Part shown: positions 9,828 through 16,365 of the stretch, piece after piece
Numbering within the stretch: position 1 is the first letter of the stretch
How the letters are laid out: every line of letters begins with the position of its first letter
Assembly (NCBI GenBank): GCA_003169735.1
Contig: PNAP01000076.1
Coordinates: forward strand, 1-47,078
Source: Chloroflexota bacterium
GTDB taxonomy: Bacteria > Chloroflexota > Limnocylindria > Limnocylindrales > CSP1-4
DNA: 47,078 nt
Direction: 5' to 3'
Program-made: the position numbers and the translations under genes
Notes under the pieces: model-generated
Told to the model about the DNA's origin: nothing
The model's input: only the letters and a program-made list of their open reading frames with translations
Database searches by the model: none

Positions 9828-9856
9828 AGTCTAGCCGAAGTAGAACGTCCGTTCAA
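9828..9856 (-). promoter_or_regulatory. Candidate sigma-70 promoter for the DUF2188/PIN transcript
   Basis: Read on the minus strand, TTGAAC (9856-9851) and TAGACT (9833-9828) are separated by exactly 17 bases, each matching four of six consensus positions. The DUF2188 start codon is 65 bases further on. Confidence 0.5.
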
Positions 9857-9858
9857 CT
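9839..9858. promoter_or_regulatory. SOS-box-like operator GAAC-N4-GTTC
   Basis: The inverted repeat AGTAGAACG / CGTTCAACT (one mismatch per arm, 2-nt centre) contains GAACGTCCGTTC. This matches the Gram-positive type LexA half sites GAAC and GTTC spaced by four. It overlaps the -35 element of the minus-strand promoter, as expected for a repressor site. Assignment to LexA is inference. Confidence 0.5.
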
Positions 9859-10138
9859 TCGCGTGTCGGTTGCCGACGACCTCTTGCGCGACGCCGAGTT
9901 CTGCATCATCGAGGCGGCGGTCGTGCTCGTCGTAGGAGCGAGATAGGGATCGATGGCCGCGAGTTCGAGGGACGTTCGGCGTGCGTCACTCTCGTATCCG
10001 CGATGGCGGCCGGACTTGCGCACTGTTTATGCGAACTGAGTGCGCTTCAGGGTCCTACATCCGAGTGGACACCGGCGCTCGCAATCGCGGTCAACTCACG
10101 CGGCCTAGTAGAGTGCAGACTTCCAGTGGAGAACGCCG
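9859..10138 (+). other. Non-coding stretch upstream of the reverse transcriptase
   Basis: No convincing coding frame is found between the DUF2188 promoter and the reverse transcriptase. The two short plus-strand frames here have arginine/serine-rich, shadow-like composition. The stretch could hold the reverse transcriptase promoter and a non-coding RNA, since several defence reverse transcriptases carry an adjacent ncRNA, but I see no diagnostic fold. Confidence 0.35.
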
Positions 10139-11653
10139 ATCTCGCCGACGGTCAGACGCATCGCACTCGACCTGCCTCGCGCGGTTGCGCGGGTCCGTCA
10201 TGACGCCGAGAACGACCTACTACCCGATCCGGCTGGCCTGATTGACCTGGCGAGGTCGCCCAAGGAGTTCGCCCAACTCCAAAAACGCATCACGAAGATG
10301 CGGGCAACGGGCATTGGTTCAGCGCGCGAAGCGTTGGTGCCCAAGGGTGACGGCTTGACGAGGACGGGTCATGTTCTCTTACCCGACCAAAGGGTCTACT
10401 ACCAAGGGTTGGCGGATGTGTTCCTGCACAGAGTGGAGAGGCACCTCGAAACCAAGGACCGGATATTCGGGTACCGGGCTCGATACGCACGGACCGCTGC
10501 AAGACCGTTCGGCAAGCCACTCGAGCAGTGGCTGGAATGGGACCGACGCGTCAAGCGTGTAGCAAGCAGTGGCGTCAATGACGCGGCGGTCGTTACCGAC
10601 GTGGCCGCCTTCTTCGAGCGCGTTCAGCACGGAATCTTAGAGAAGCAGCTTAGGGACATGGGAGTGACCCCGGCAGCTGCAAGAGAAGTTCGGTCGGCGC
10701 TGAAAGGCTTGATGTCCGGGGCCGACCAGGGCCTCACTCAAGGCAATGACGCATCCTCGGTCCTGGCCACTTGGTACTTGGACCCGCTCGACAAGGCCGT
10801 CGTCCGCGCCGGTTATGAGTTCTTCCGGTATGTCGACGACATGCGCCTGTTCGTTCAAGGTGAGGACGACGCCCGCCTTGCGCTCCACTTCCTCGAAGCT
10901 CGAGCGCGCTCGTTGAGTCTGAACTTGCAGCCTGGCAAGACACGCATTCTTGTCGGCCGTCAGCAGATCAAGCAGGAGATAATGGACAAGCGCGCGCAAA
11001 TCGGGGCGGTGGCGTACGTCTATCGCAAGCATCGCAAGAGCGGCCTGAAGCTGGTTCGTAAGGCTTGGCGGTCGGAATCGCGCCGTAAGCCTTGGTCGCA
11101 ACCGTTCGTTAAGTACCTCCTAAATCGTCTCCGCGCGAATCGGGACGACTTGGGGCTAACTTGGTGCTTGAAGCGTCTAGGCACCCTAGATTGGCTCGCC
11201 GATGTTGTCGGACCGTACTTGTCACTCTTTGCCTCCCGTCCCCGCGTGCAGCAGGCTGTCGAGTCGCACCTACGTTCCTCTCGAAACGTGTCACCGTTTG
11301 AGGAGGTGTGGTTGCTGCGGGCATGCCTTTCGGCCAGCCGAGTACATCGAAGTTTTCTCGACTATGCGGTGGGCGTGGTTTCGAACCGGAACAATGAGCC
11401 AGGCCGCCGCGAGTGGGCGGCCGTGTTCCTCGGCCGATTTGGCGACGCGAGCGACCTTGCGGAGGTCAGCCGGTGCTCCTCCGAGAACGCCTACATCGCC
11501 CGCGCGTCGATTGTTGCTCTCCAGAGAGTCGATGCTGTGTCACGAGCGACTACCTACGCCGGACTCGTTGCGAGGTTCCCCGACTTACGGAGTTTGGTGG
11601 AGAGAGTCAAGGGCCTCGCATCGCCTTTCTGGCCGATCTGCGACGTGTGGTAA
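10139..11653 (+). CDS. Reverse transcriptase, Abi/unknown-group (DRT-like)
   Basis: The full reverse transcriptase core is visible, numbered from the first ATG (10298): the finger region ALVPKGDGL and PDQRVYYQGL; motif A VVTDVAAFFERV (D101); motif B QGLTQGNDASSVLA (144-157); motif C FFRYVDDMRLF (catalytic DD 180-181); motif D LNLQPGKTRIL. No maturase, integrase or endonuclease domain follows. Instead an alpha-helical tail of ~230 residues with HEAT-like character resembles the Abi and unknown-group defence reverse transcriptases. In-frame coding upstream of 10298 (LDLPRAVARVRHDAENDLL, then LIDLARSPKEFAQL) matches the N-terminus of that class, so the first ATG is too late. After the in-frame TAG TAG at 10106 no ATG/GTG/TTG occurs; ATC at 10139 follows GGAG by 7 bases and is used tentatively. 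Its 3' end overlaps the convergent gene by 47 bp. Confidence 0.85.
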   Translation: MSPTVRRIALDLPRAVARVRHDAENDLLPDPAGLIDLARSPKEFAQLQKRITKMRATGIGSAREALVPKGDGLTRTGHVLLPDQRVYYQGLADVFLHRVERHLETKDRIFGYRARYARTAARPFGKPLEQWLEWDRRVKRVASSGVNDAAVVTDVAAFFERVQHGILEKQLRDMGVTPAAAREVRSALKGLMSGADQGLTQGNDASSVLATWYLDPLDKAVVRAGYEFFRYVDDMRLFVQGEDDARLALHFLEARARSLSLNLQPGKTRILVGRQQIKQEIMDKRAQIGAVAYVYRKHRKSGLKLVRKAWRSESRRKPWSQPFVKYLLNRLRANRDDLGLTWCLKRLGTLDWLADVVGPYLSLFASRPRVQQAVESHLRSSRNVSPFEEVWLLRACLSASRVHRSFLDYAVGVVSNRNNEPGRREWAAVFLGRFGDASDLAEVSRCSSENAYIARASIVALQRVDAVSRATTYAGLVARFPDLRSLVERVKGLASPFWPICDVW

Positions 11654-12362
11654 GGGGAAACGCGCCAGCTCCGACCTTGGGCGCGGCGGCCGCCGAACTT
11701 GAGTTGAAGCCGAGTGCGATTGGGTGGGGGCAGCGTGCTGAGTCTTCGCCGACCTGCTTGAGATGGAGTTCCTCGGCTTCCTGGTAGAAGCCCTGGCCGG
11801 GCTTGGAGTGCTGGTCCTTGTTGACGACGATGCTCGATAGCATTGGTCGACCCTGGAGGACCTCGTGCGCGGAGATCGCGCCCAGACGCTGCCCGATCAC
11901 GCGACGGTGGTGCGGATTGCGCATCGTGAGGCCGACGATCTCGCCGGCCTCCGTATAGGTGACGTATCGACCGTTGCGCGCGGCCGCGACGATGAACGCA
12001 TACAGGGCGTCATCGATCTCCGACGGAACGTCCGGCGCGGACGCAGCCACGCTGGGCACCGACCGACGAGCCCCCAGGCTGGTCAGCGCCGCGTCAACGT
12101 CGTCGAGAACGTGCCGCGGTGCGCTGGCAGGAACGGTCCTCAGCGCCTCGACGGCAGCATCCCTTTGGCCGAGTTGACCCGCCTTCGTGATCGTACGGAT
12201 CGCGAACGACCGCAACGTCGGCTCGGTCAGCCACGGTATCAGCGCTGCGATAGCGGCTTTGCCATGCGCCGAGATCCGATCCCGGTAGCCGATCCGCTCC
12301 GCCGGCGTGCTCGACCGCGCCGCCGTCAGCAAGTCGGCCAGGTCGTCATCGTCCGTCTTCAT
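11607..12362 (-). CDS. HEAT-like/winged-helix-like protein of unknown function
   Basis: A 251-residue protein. Residues ~8-100 are helical and repeat-like (AAIAALIPWLTEPTLRSFAIRTI, split at residues 37-59, with further helices after). Residues ~117-200 form a compact domain with the pattern LYAFIVAAARNGRYVTYTEAG, then HHRRVIGQRLGAIS, then GRPMLSSIVVNK, then PGQGFYQEAEEL. I have the impression of a DNA-binding helix-turn-helix/winged fold found as a companion module near restriction and defence genes, but cannot name the family. The last ~45 residues are low-complexity and overlap the reverse transcriptase 3' end on the other strand. The ATG at 12362 is chosen because GAGGGG precedes it; the frame stays open to 12449. 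It is divergent from the DUF3800 gene with 112 bp between. Confidence 0.7.
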   Translation of the reverse strand: MKTDDDDLADLLTAARSSTPAERIGYRDRISAHGKAAIAALIPWLTEPTLRSFAIRTITKAGQLGQRDAAVEALRTVPASAPRHVLDDVDAALTSLGARRSVPSVAASAPDVPSEIDDALYAFIVAAARNGRYVTYTEAGEIVGLTMRNPHHRRVIGQRLGAISAHEVLQGRPMLSSIVVNKDQHSKPGQGFYQEAEELHLKQVGEDSARCPHPIALGFNSSSAAAAPKVGAGAFPLTTRRRSARKAMRGP

Positions 12363-12474
12363 CGACCCCTCGCGCAACGTGACGCGATTGTGGACCTCGG
12401 TCACGCCAGCCTGCGTGACCTCGTCAATGCCCACCGTGGCCGCACCCACCAGCTCGGAGCCGTACAGTCTGCCG

Positions 12475-13380
12475 ATGAACGCCGCGCGGCCAGTTTGGAG
12501 AGGTACACCCGTCGACGGTACCTACCTTCTCTACGTCGACGAATCCGGTGTGCCCGACCGGCATCCGTCGCAGACGACTCACTTTGCGTTGGCAGGACTC
12601 GCCATCCCTGCTGTGCTTTGGGCCGATTATCACGACCAGATCGAGTCGCTGAAAGCGACGTATGGAATCGCCGGGGAGGAGATCCATGTCGCTTGGCTTC
12701 TCCCTCGATATGCAGAGCAGGCACGGGTGCCGAACTTCGCCGCCCTCTCTCGATCACGGCGCGCGCCAGCGGTCGCCGCCGAGCGCGCACGGACGCTCCG
12801 GGCGATCGAGATGGATGGAAGGAAGTCCGCCGATCTTCGAACGTTCTACCGGAAGACTGCCGCCTACGTCCATCTCAGTTGGGAGGAGCGCCAGGCGTTG
12901 GCGCTCGCCCTTGTGAGCCTGGTTTCTGGATGGCCACAGGTCACCCTCTTCGGTGACGTGATCAACAAGCAACTGCTGACCCGAGCGGCGGACGAAGAGG
13001 CGTTCGAGCAAGTCGTCAGCCGGTTCCAGACGTTTCTCGCGCGCCAGAGTGGGGTCGGCGTGGTCGCCTATGACCTCAACGAAAGCCAGGTCGCACGGAT
13101 GACCGCGGGCATGGCCGACTTCCAGCGAAAGGGTGGCCTTTGGCGAAAGATGGACCGGATCATCGGGCATCCATTCTTCGTGGGAAGCCACACCAGCAGC
13201 CTCATCCAGGTGGCGGATGTGGTCGCGTACGCAATCCGCAGGTACGTGGAGCATGGGGAAGGGGCACTCTTCGACCCGCTCTTCCCAGCCTTCGACCGTA
13301 TCGGTGAGCGCCTCGTCGGACTTCGGCACTACCGAGGGGGAACCAAGTGCGGATGCAACATCTGTGCCCAGCCGCGCTAG
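12475..13380 (+). CDS. DUF3800 domain protein
   Basis: A 301-residue protein with the DUF3800 signature: the N-terminal strand YLLYVDESG (D22, E23, S24), FALAGLAI, a central helical section, VVAYDLNESQ, and the C-terminal SSLIQVADVVAYAIRRY carrying the conserved Asp. DUF3800 has an RNase-H-like fold with conserved acidic residues, so nuclease or nucleic-acid processing activity is inferred. It is often seen in defence islands and mobile elements. The start at 12475 is the last ATG before the conserved strand; earlier in-frame ATGs overlap the divergent gene. The C-terminus ends with a CGCNIC pair that might bind metal. A 21-bp palindrome lies 64 bases after the stop. Confidence 0.85.
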   Translation: MNAARPVWRGTPVDGTYLLYVDESGVPDRHPSQTTHFALAGLAIPAVLWADYHDQIESLKATYGIAGEEIHVAWLLPRYAEQARVPNFAALSRSRRAPAVAAERARTLRAIEMDGRKSADLRTFYRKTAAYVHLSWEERQALALALVSLVSGWPQVTLFGDVINKQLLTRAADEEAFEQVVSRFQTFLARQSGVGVVAYDLNESQVARMTAGMADFQRKGGLWRKMDRIIGHPFFVGSHTSSLIQVADVVAYAIRRYVEHGEGALFDPLFPAFDRIGERLVGLRHYRGGTKCGCNICAQPR

Positions 13381-13444
13381 GCCGAAGATAGAAACGCGCC
13401 CAGCACAAGTCGACAAAGCGTCTCGTACTGGGCTGCTGCGGGGA

Positions 13445-13465
13445 GTCTACACGCAGCGTGTAGAC
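13445..13465. repeat. 21-bp palindrome after the DUF3800 gene
   Basis: The arms GTCTACACG and CGTGTAGAC are perfect inverted copies around CAG. No T-run follows, which argues against a simple intrinsic terminator and favours an operator or a protein-binding site. The rest of 13381-13624 shows an AT-richer patch (AACTATAGAAA near 13520) that could hold a promoter for the next gene. Confidence 0.75.
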
Positions 13466-13624
13466 GGGTCAAGGTCGCGAACGTCCGTTGGCAAGAGTGT
13501 CTTCCGGGTCGGCCGCGGCCAAACTATAGAAACCGAACGGACAGCAACGCGGACGCGTCGTCCCGTCTTTGTCGAGGGTGGCCGTGCCAGTCAACCTGTC
13601 ACAGCCCTGGTCGACCATCGGGGC

Positions 13625-14995
13625 ATGGACGATGAGACCCAGCCCGAGACGATTAGCCTCCGGCTGGCTTCTTGGAACCTCAATCACTGGCGGCAGCCGC
13701 TGCTGCCGGCGGATACGCGCCGTGCGGCATGGGAGTACCTGACTCGCGACATCGGCGCCCAGGTCGCCCTGGTCCAGGAGGCCGTGCCGCCGCTCGAGTT
13801 CGGCCGCGACCGCGTGGTCTATGGTGAGATGGCTGGGCATCGGAACTGGGGCTCGGCCGTCGTCGCGCTGGATCCGGCGGTCTGCATCGAGCCGCTCGGC
13901 TCGGTTCGCAACGCCTGGTCTCGCCGCCGCTTCCTGCTCACGAATACGCATCCTGGCTCGGTCGCCGTCGCACGACTGACCGTGCCGGGCATCCAGCCGA
14001 TCACGCTCGTCAGCGTCTACGGCGTGCTCGACGGCTCGGTCGTCTCGACCATGCTCCGGGTCATCGCCGACCTCGTGCCGCTGTTCGATTCACCCTACGG
14101 CGCGCGGGTCATCCTCGGCGGCGACCTCAACGTGTCGCGCGCCACCAAGGACCCGAAGCACCTGGCTCGGGCGGAGGCCGTGTTCGCCACCATCCGCTCG
14201 CTCGGGCTGGTCGAGGCCAAGTCGCTCGTCACCGAGCCACCAACCTCTTCGCCCGAGTGCCCGTGCGGGTCGGGCGCGACCTGCGATCACGTGCCGACCT
14301 GGGGCCGGGCCGAGCTCGACCACCTCTTCGTGTCGCCCTCGCTGGCCGGGCAGGTGCGCGCCGTCTCGGTCGACCCGACCGCCGTCACCGCCGGCCTATC
14401 GGATCACGTCCCGCTCGTCATCGACCTCGAGCTCTCGCCGGAGCGCACGCCCCACATCTGGGACGAGGAGTCGTTCGCCGAGGAGATCGGGCGTCGCCAT
14501 GGGCCGGCCGCCCGCGACATCATCGAGCGACTCGTCAGCTGGGCCGACCAGAAGGAACGCGAGCTCGCCTCCGCGACGGGCGTCCGCACGAAGACCCTCA
14601 CCCGCTTCCCGACCAACGGCAGCACGATCGACCCCGAGCTCTGGTGGCAGGTCGACCTCGAGCTCGAGCCCAAGGGCATCCAGTCGACCATCTCGATCAA
14701 GGCCAAAGGCGACGTCGTCGTCCAGTTCGGCAACATGCGCCACCCGCCCTTCGACTCGACGGAGGCGCGCGACGAACTCCGCGTGACACTCAACGAGATG
14801 GACGGCGTCGACATCCCCGCCCGCCAGCTCCGTTGGTGGCCGAGGTTCCCGCTGTCGGTCCTGGAGGACCCGGCGAACCTCGCGCGGCTGGTCGCCGTCC
14901 TCGACCGCATCACGACAGAGAGCCACGCCGCGCCGCCGGCCGTAGCTGATCCACCGGCCGAGAGCGAGGACCTCGTCGCCGCCGCGGCTGAGTGA
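13625..14995 (+). CDS. Endonuclease/exonuclease/phosphatase family protein
   Basis: A 456-residue protein whose first ~280 residues have the DNase-I-like fold: LRLASWNLNHW (N18), ALVQEAVPP (catalytic Glu 52), VILGGDLNVSR (Asp/Asn pair ~160), ELDHLFVSPSL and LSDHVPLVIDL (closing Asp-His). Members hydrolyse phosphodiesters in nucleic acids or signalling lipids. The C-terminal ~170 residues, from SFAEEIGRRHGPAARDI, form a separate alpha/beta region I do not recognise, so this is a two-domain variant. The ATG at 13625 is chosen because the conserved fold begins at residue ~11; the frame is open further upstream into the DUF3800 gene but with poor composition. Substrate unknown. Confidence 0.85.
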   Translation: MDDETQPETISLRLASWNLNHWRQPLLPADTRRAAWEYLTRDIGAQVALVQEAVPPLEFGRDRVVYGEMAGHRNWGSAVVALDPAVCIEPLGSVRNAWSRRRFLLTNTHPGSVAVARLTVPGIQPITLVSVYGVLDGSVVSTMLRVIADLVPLFDSPYGARVILGGDLNVSRATKDPKHLARAEAVFATIRSLGLVEAKSLVTEPPTSSPECPCGSGATCDHVPTWGRAELDHLFVSPSLAGQVRAVSVDPTAVTAGLSDHVPLVIDLELSPERTPHIWDEESFAEEIGRRHGPAARDIIERLVSWADQKERELASATGVRTKTLTRFPTNGSTIDPELWWQVDLELEPKGIQSTISIKAKGDVVVQFGNMRHPPFDSTEARDELRVTLNEMDGVDIPARQLRWWPRFPLSVLEDPANLARLVAVLDRITTESHAAPPAVADPPAESEDLVAAAAE

Positions 14996-15044
14996 CCCGC
15001 CGTCAGATAAGTCGCGAGTAAGCGCCGGTGCGTAGGATCGGCTT

Positions 15045-15374
15045 ATGCAGGTTGTTGACGGCCATCCGAGCCAGGTCTACGGTGGCGCCGTGGACTATCG
15101 AGGCATCATCACGATCGAGCCGGGTAAGCGCAGCGGCAAGCCGGTCATCCGCGGGTTGCGGATCACCGTCGATGATGTCCTCTCGTACCTCGCGGCGGGC
15201 ATGACGGCCGAGCAGATCGTGGCCGACTTCCCGCCGCTCACCACCGAGGATGTCCTCGCGGTCGTAGCCTATGCGACAGCGCTGGGGCCGCGCGAATTGG
15301 GTCTGCGACCCGGAATCGAGCTGGATAACATCGAAGGATTGCTGGACCGAGTCGAAGGTCCCGATCACCGCTGA
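15045..15374 (+). CDS. DUF433 domain protein (antitoxin-like)
   Basis: A 109-residue protein with the DUF433 winged-helix pattern: RGIITIEPGKRSGKPVIRG, then RITVDDVLSYLAAGMTAEQI, then DFPPLTTEDVLAVVAYA (given in pieces). DUF433 proteins usually act as antitoxins paired with a DUF5615 PIN-like toxin; no such partner follows here, so it is an orphan or regulatory remnant. The ATG at 15045 has AGGA 7-10 bases upstream; a GTG at 15090 is an alternative. The VapBC pair starts 46 bp downstream. Confidence 0.85.
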   Translation: MQVVDGHPSQVYGGAVDYRGIITIEPGKRSGKPVIRGLRITVDDVLSYLAAGMTAEQIVADFPPLTTEDVLAVVAYATALGPRELGLRPGIELDNIEGLLDRVEGPDHR

Positions 15375-15403
15375 TCGGCTGGTTTCGCAGACTATGTTAC
15401 TGG

Positions 15404-15414
15404 GTATATGATAC
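15404..15414. promoter_or_regulatory. -10 element and small palindrome at the vapB start
   Basis: GTAT-ATG-ATAC is an inverted repeat containing TATGAT (15407-15412), a good -10 hexamer. It lies only 8 bases before the ATG at 15420, which suggests a leaderless vapBC transcript with an overlapping autoregulatory site. Confidence 0.4.
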
Positions 15415-15419
15415 GGCCC

Positions 15420-15641
15420 ATGAGCACACGACCCGTGTCGGCCACCCTTACTCAAGAGCATGTGGCGGAAGCGAAGGCCCGTGTCGGTGAGCGCGGTTTC
15501 TCGCGCTATCTCGACGAGGCGCTTGCTCGACAGCTCCAGTTCGACCGGCTGGCCGACCTCGAAGCCGAGCTCGAGCTGAAGTTCGGCCCGATCCCTGAGG
15601 AATCCCGCCGTCGGATCCAGGACATGGAGTGGCCCAACTGA
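15420..15641 (+). CDS. vapB: VapB-type antitoxin (ribbon-helix-helix)
   Basis: A 73-residue acidic protein with an N-terminal ribbon-helix-helix-like section: VSATLTQEHVAEAKARVGERGFSRYLDEALARQL in pieces, where the strand is followed by two helices. A C-terminal tail rich in Glu and Arg is the usual toxin-binding part. It would bind its own promoter and neutralise the PIN toxin that starts inside its last codons (13-bp overlap). ATG at 15408 is also in frame, but it overlaps the likely -10 element, so 15420 is preferred. Confidence 0.75.
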   Translation: MSTRPVSATLTQEHVAEAKARVGERGFSRYLDEALARQLQFDRLADLEAELELKFGPIPEESRRRIQDMEWPN

Positions 15642-16045
15642 AGTCGGCGCGACGACTGGTCCTCGATTCAGGCGGTGTGTCGGTGATCGCCGAGGGCAAG
15701 GGCGATGCCCGTGCTGCGATGAACCGGGCGCGGACGGAGGGGTGGCTGGTCGTCATCCCAGCCCCCGTTCTGGCGGAGGTCCACACGGGACGCCGAGAAC
15801 ACGCGATGATCGACCGGGTGGTCAACGCCGTCGACATGCTCCTCCCGACCACCCCCGAGATCGCCAAGCTCGCCGGAGAACTGCGAGCGAAGTCGGGCGT
15901 GCTCGATGTGGTCGACGCCATCGTCGTCGCCGAGGCGGTGGCGTCACCACCTTCGATCATCCTGACCACCGACCCCGGCGATATCGCGCGGCTCATCGAA
16001 GCCGCCGGCTTGACCGGGGACGAGGTCGTGGTCATCGCGGTCTAG
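15629..16045 (+). CDS. vapC: VapC-type PIN ribonuclease toxin
   Basis: A 138-residue PIN-domain protein. Acidic active-site positions are visible: LVLDSGGVS (first Asp), PAPVLAEVHTG (Glu), LDVVDAIVVAEA (third Asp) and ILTTDPGDIARL (fourth). VapC toxins cleave tRNA or rRNA and block translation (family knowledge). It uses GTG at 15629, overlapping the antitoxin 3' end by 13 bp, the normal translational coupling of TA pairs. LDSGGVS in place of the usual LDTS is a small variation seen in part of the family. Confidence 0.85.
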   Translation: MAQLKSARRLVLDSGGVSVIAEGKGDARAAMNRARTEGWLVVIPAPVLAEVHTGRREHAMIDRVVNAVDMLLPTTPEIAKLAGELRAKSGVLDVVDAIVVAEAVASPPSIILTTDPGDIARLIEAAGLTGDEVVVIAV

Positions 16046-16092
16046 CATCCGGCGGCTCAGCTAGGCCGGCGCATCGTGATGTCCCGATCGCT

Positions 16093-16146
16093 GGTGATCC
16101 CGGTGCTCGCTCAGCGAGCATATGCGAGCGGGTAAGGCCGATCACC
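16093..16146. repeat. Nested hairpin element 1
   Basis: The outer arms GGTGATC (16093-16099) and GATCACC (16140-16146) enclose the inner palindrome TGCTCGCT-C-AGCGAGCA (16104-16120). The same inner palindrome recurs at 16263 with a different central base. Confidence 0.7.
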
Positions 16147-16198
16147 GGCGGAGGGCGCCCGCCTTCGTCGACCGTCAAGATCATTCACACCGTCGGAC

Positions 16199-16217
16199 GC
16201 CTGCGTGACGCGCAGGC
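16199..16217. repeat. Short hairpin between the nested elements
   Basis: The arms GCCTGCG and CGCAGGC pair perfectly around the loop TGACG. It lies between the two nested elements. Confidence 0.5.
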
Positions 16218-16230
16218 TTCTGGAACAGGT

Positions 16231-16291
16231 GGCGGCGCCATCGGCGGTGATCTCGTCGGATGTGCTCGCTGAGCGAGCATCAGGCGCCGCC
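16231..16291. repeat. Nested hairpin element 2
   Basis: The outer arms GGCGGCGCC (16231-16239) and GGCGCCGCC (16283-16291) are perfect inverted copies. They enclose TGCTCGCT-G-AGCGAGCA (16263-16279). The plan is the same as in element 1 but with unrelated outer arms. Confidence 0.7.
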
Positions 16292-16331
16292 GTCCGGCCC
16301 GGGTTCTACGCCTCTGCAATGTGCAGCCGTA

Positions 16332-16365
16332 GCCAGCCAGACATCTGGATGGTATGCTGGCTGGC
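16332..16365. promoter_or_regulatory. Operator-like inverted repeat abutting the RHH antitoxin start
   Basis: GCCAGCCAG (16332-16340) and CTGGCTGGC (16357-16365) are exact reverse complements with a 16-base spacer. The second arm touches the ATG at 16366. This is the expected place for autorepression by a ribbon-helix-helix antitoxin. Confidence 0.6.

Larger units (their letters stand above)
16046..16331. other. Hairpin-rich intergenic region between two TA modules
   Basis: About 290 bases without a credible gene on either strand. It contains three strong inverted repeats, two of which share the same inner palindrome, listed separately. It looks like an array of dispersed palindromic elements rather than a decayed gene. 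Confidence 0.6.

Noticed and set aside
10003-10203. Small plus-strand ORF just before the reverse transcriptase
   Set aside because: Composition is not protein-like, and the in-frame extension of the reverse transcriptase in another frame explains the coding signal from ~10139 on.
10139-11653. Group II intron or retron
   Set aside because: No maturase X or HNH domain, no intron domain V-like hairpin recognised after the gene, and no msr/msd-like inverted structure that I can see.
16093-16291. Repeated palindromes as a CRISPR array
   Set aside because: Only two copies of the inner palindrome, unequal spacing, no uniform spacers and no cas gene in the window.
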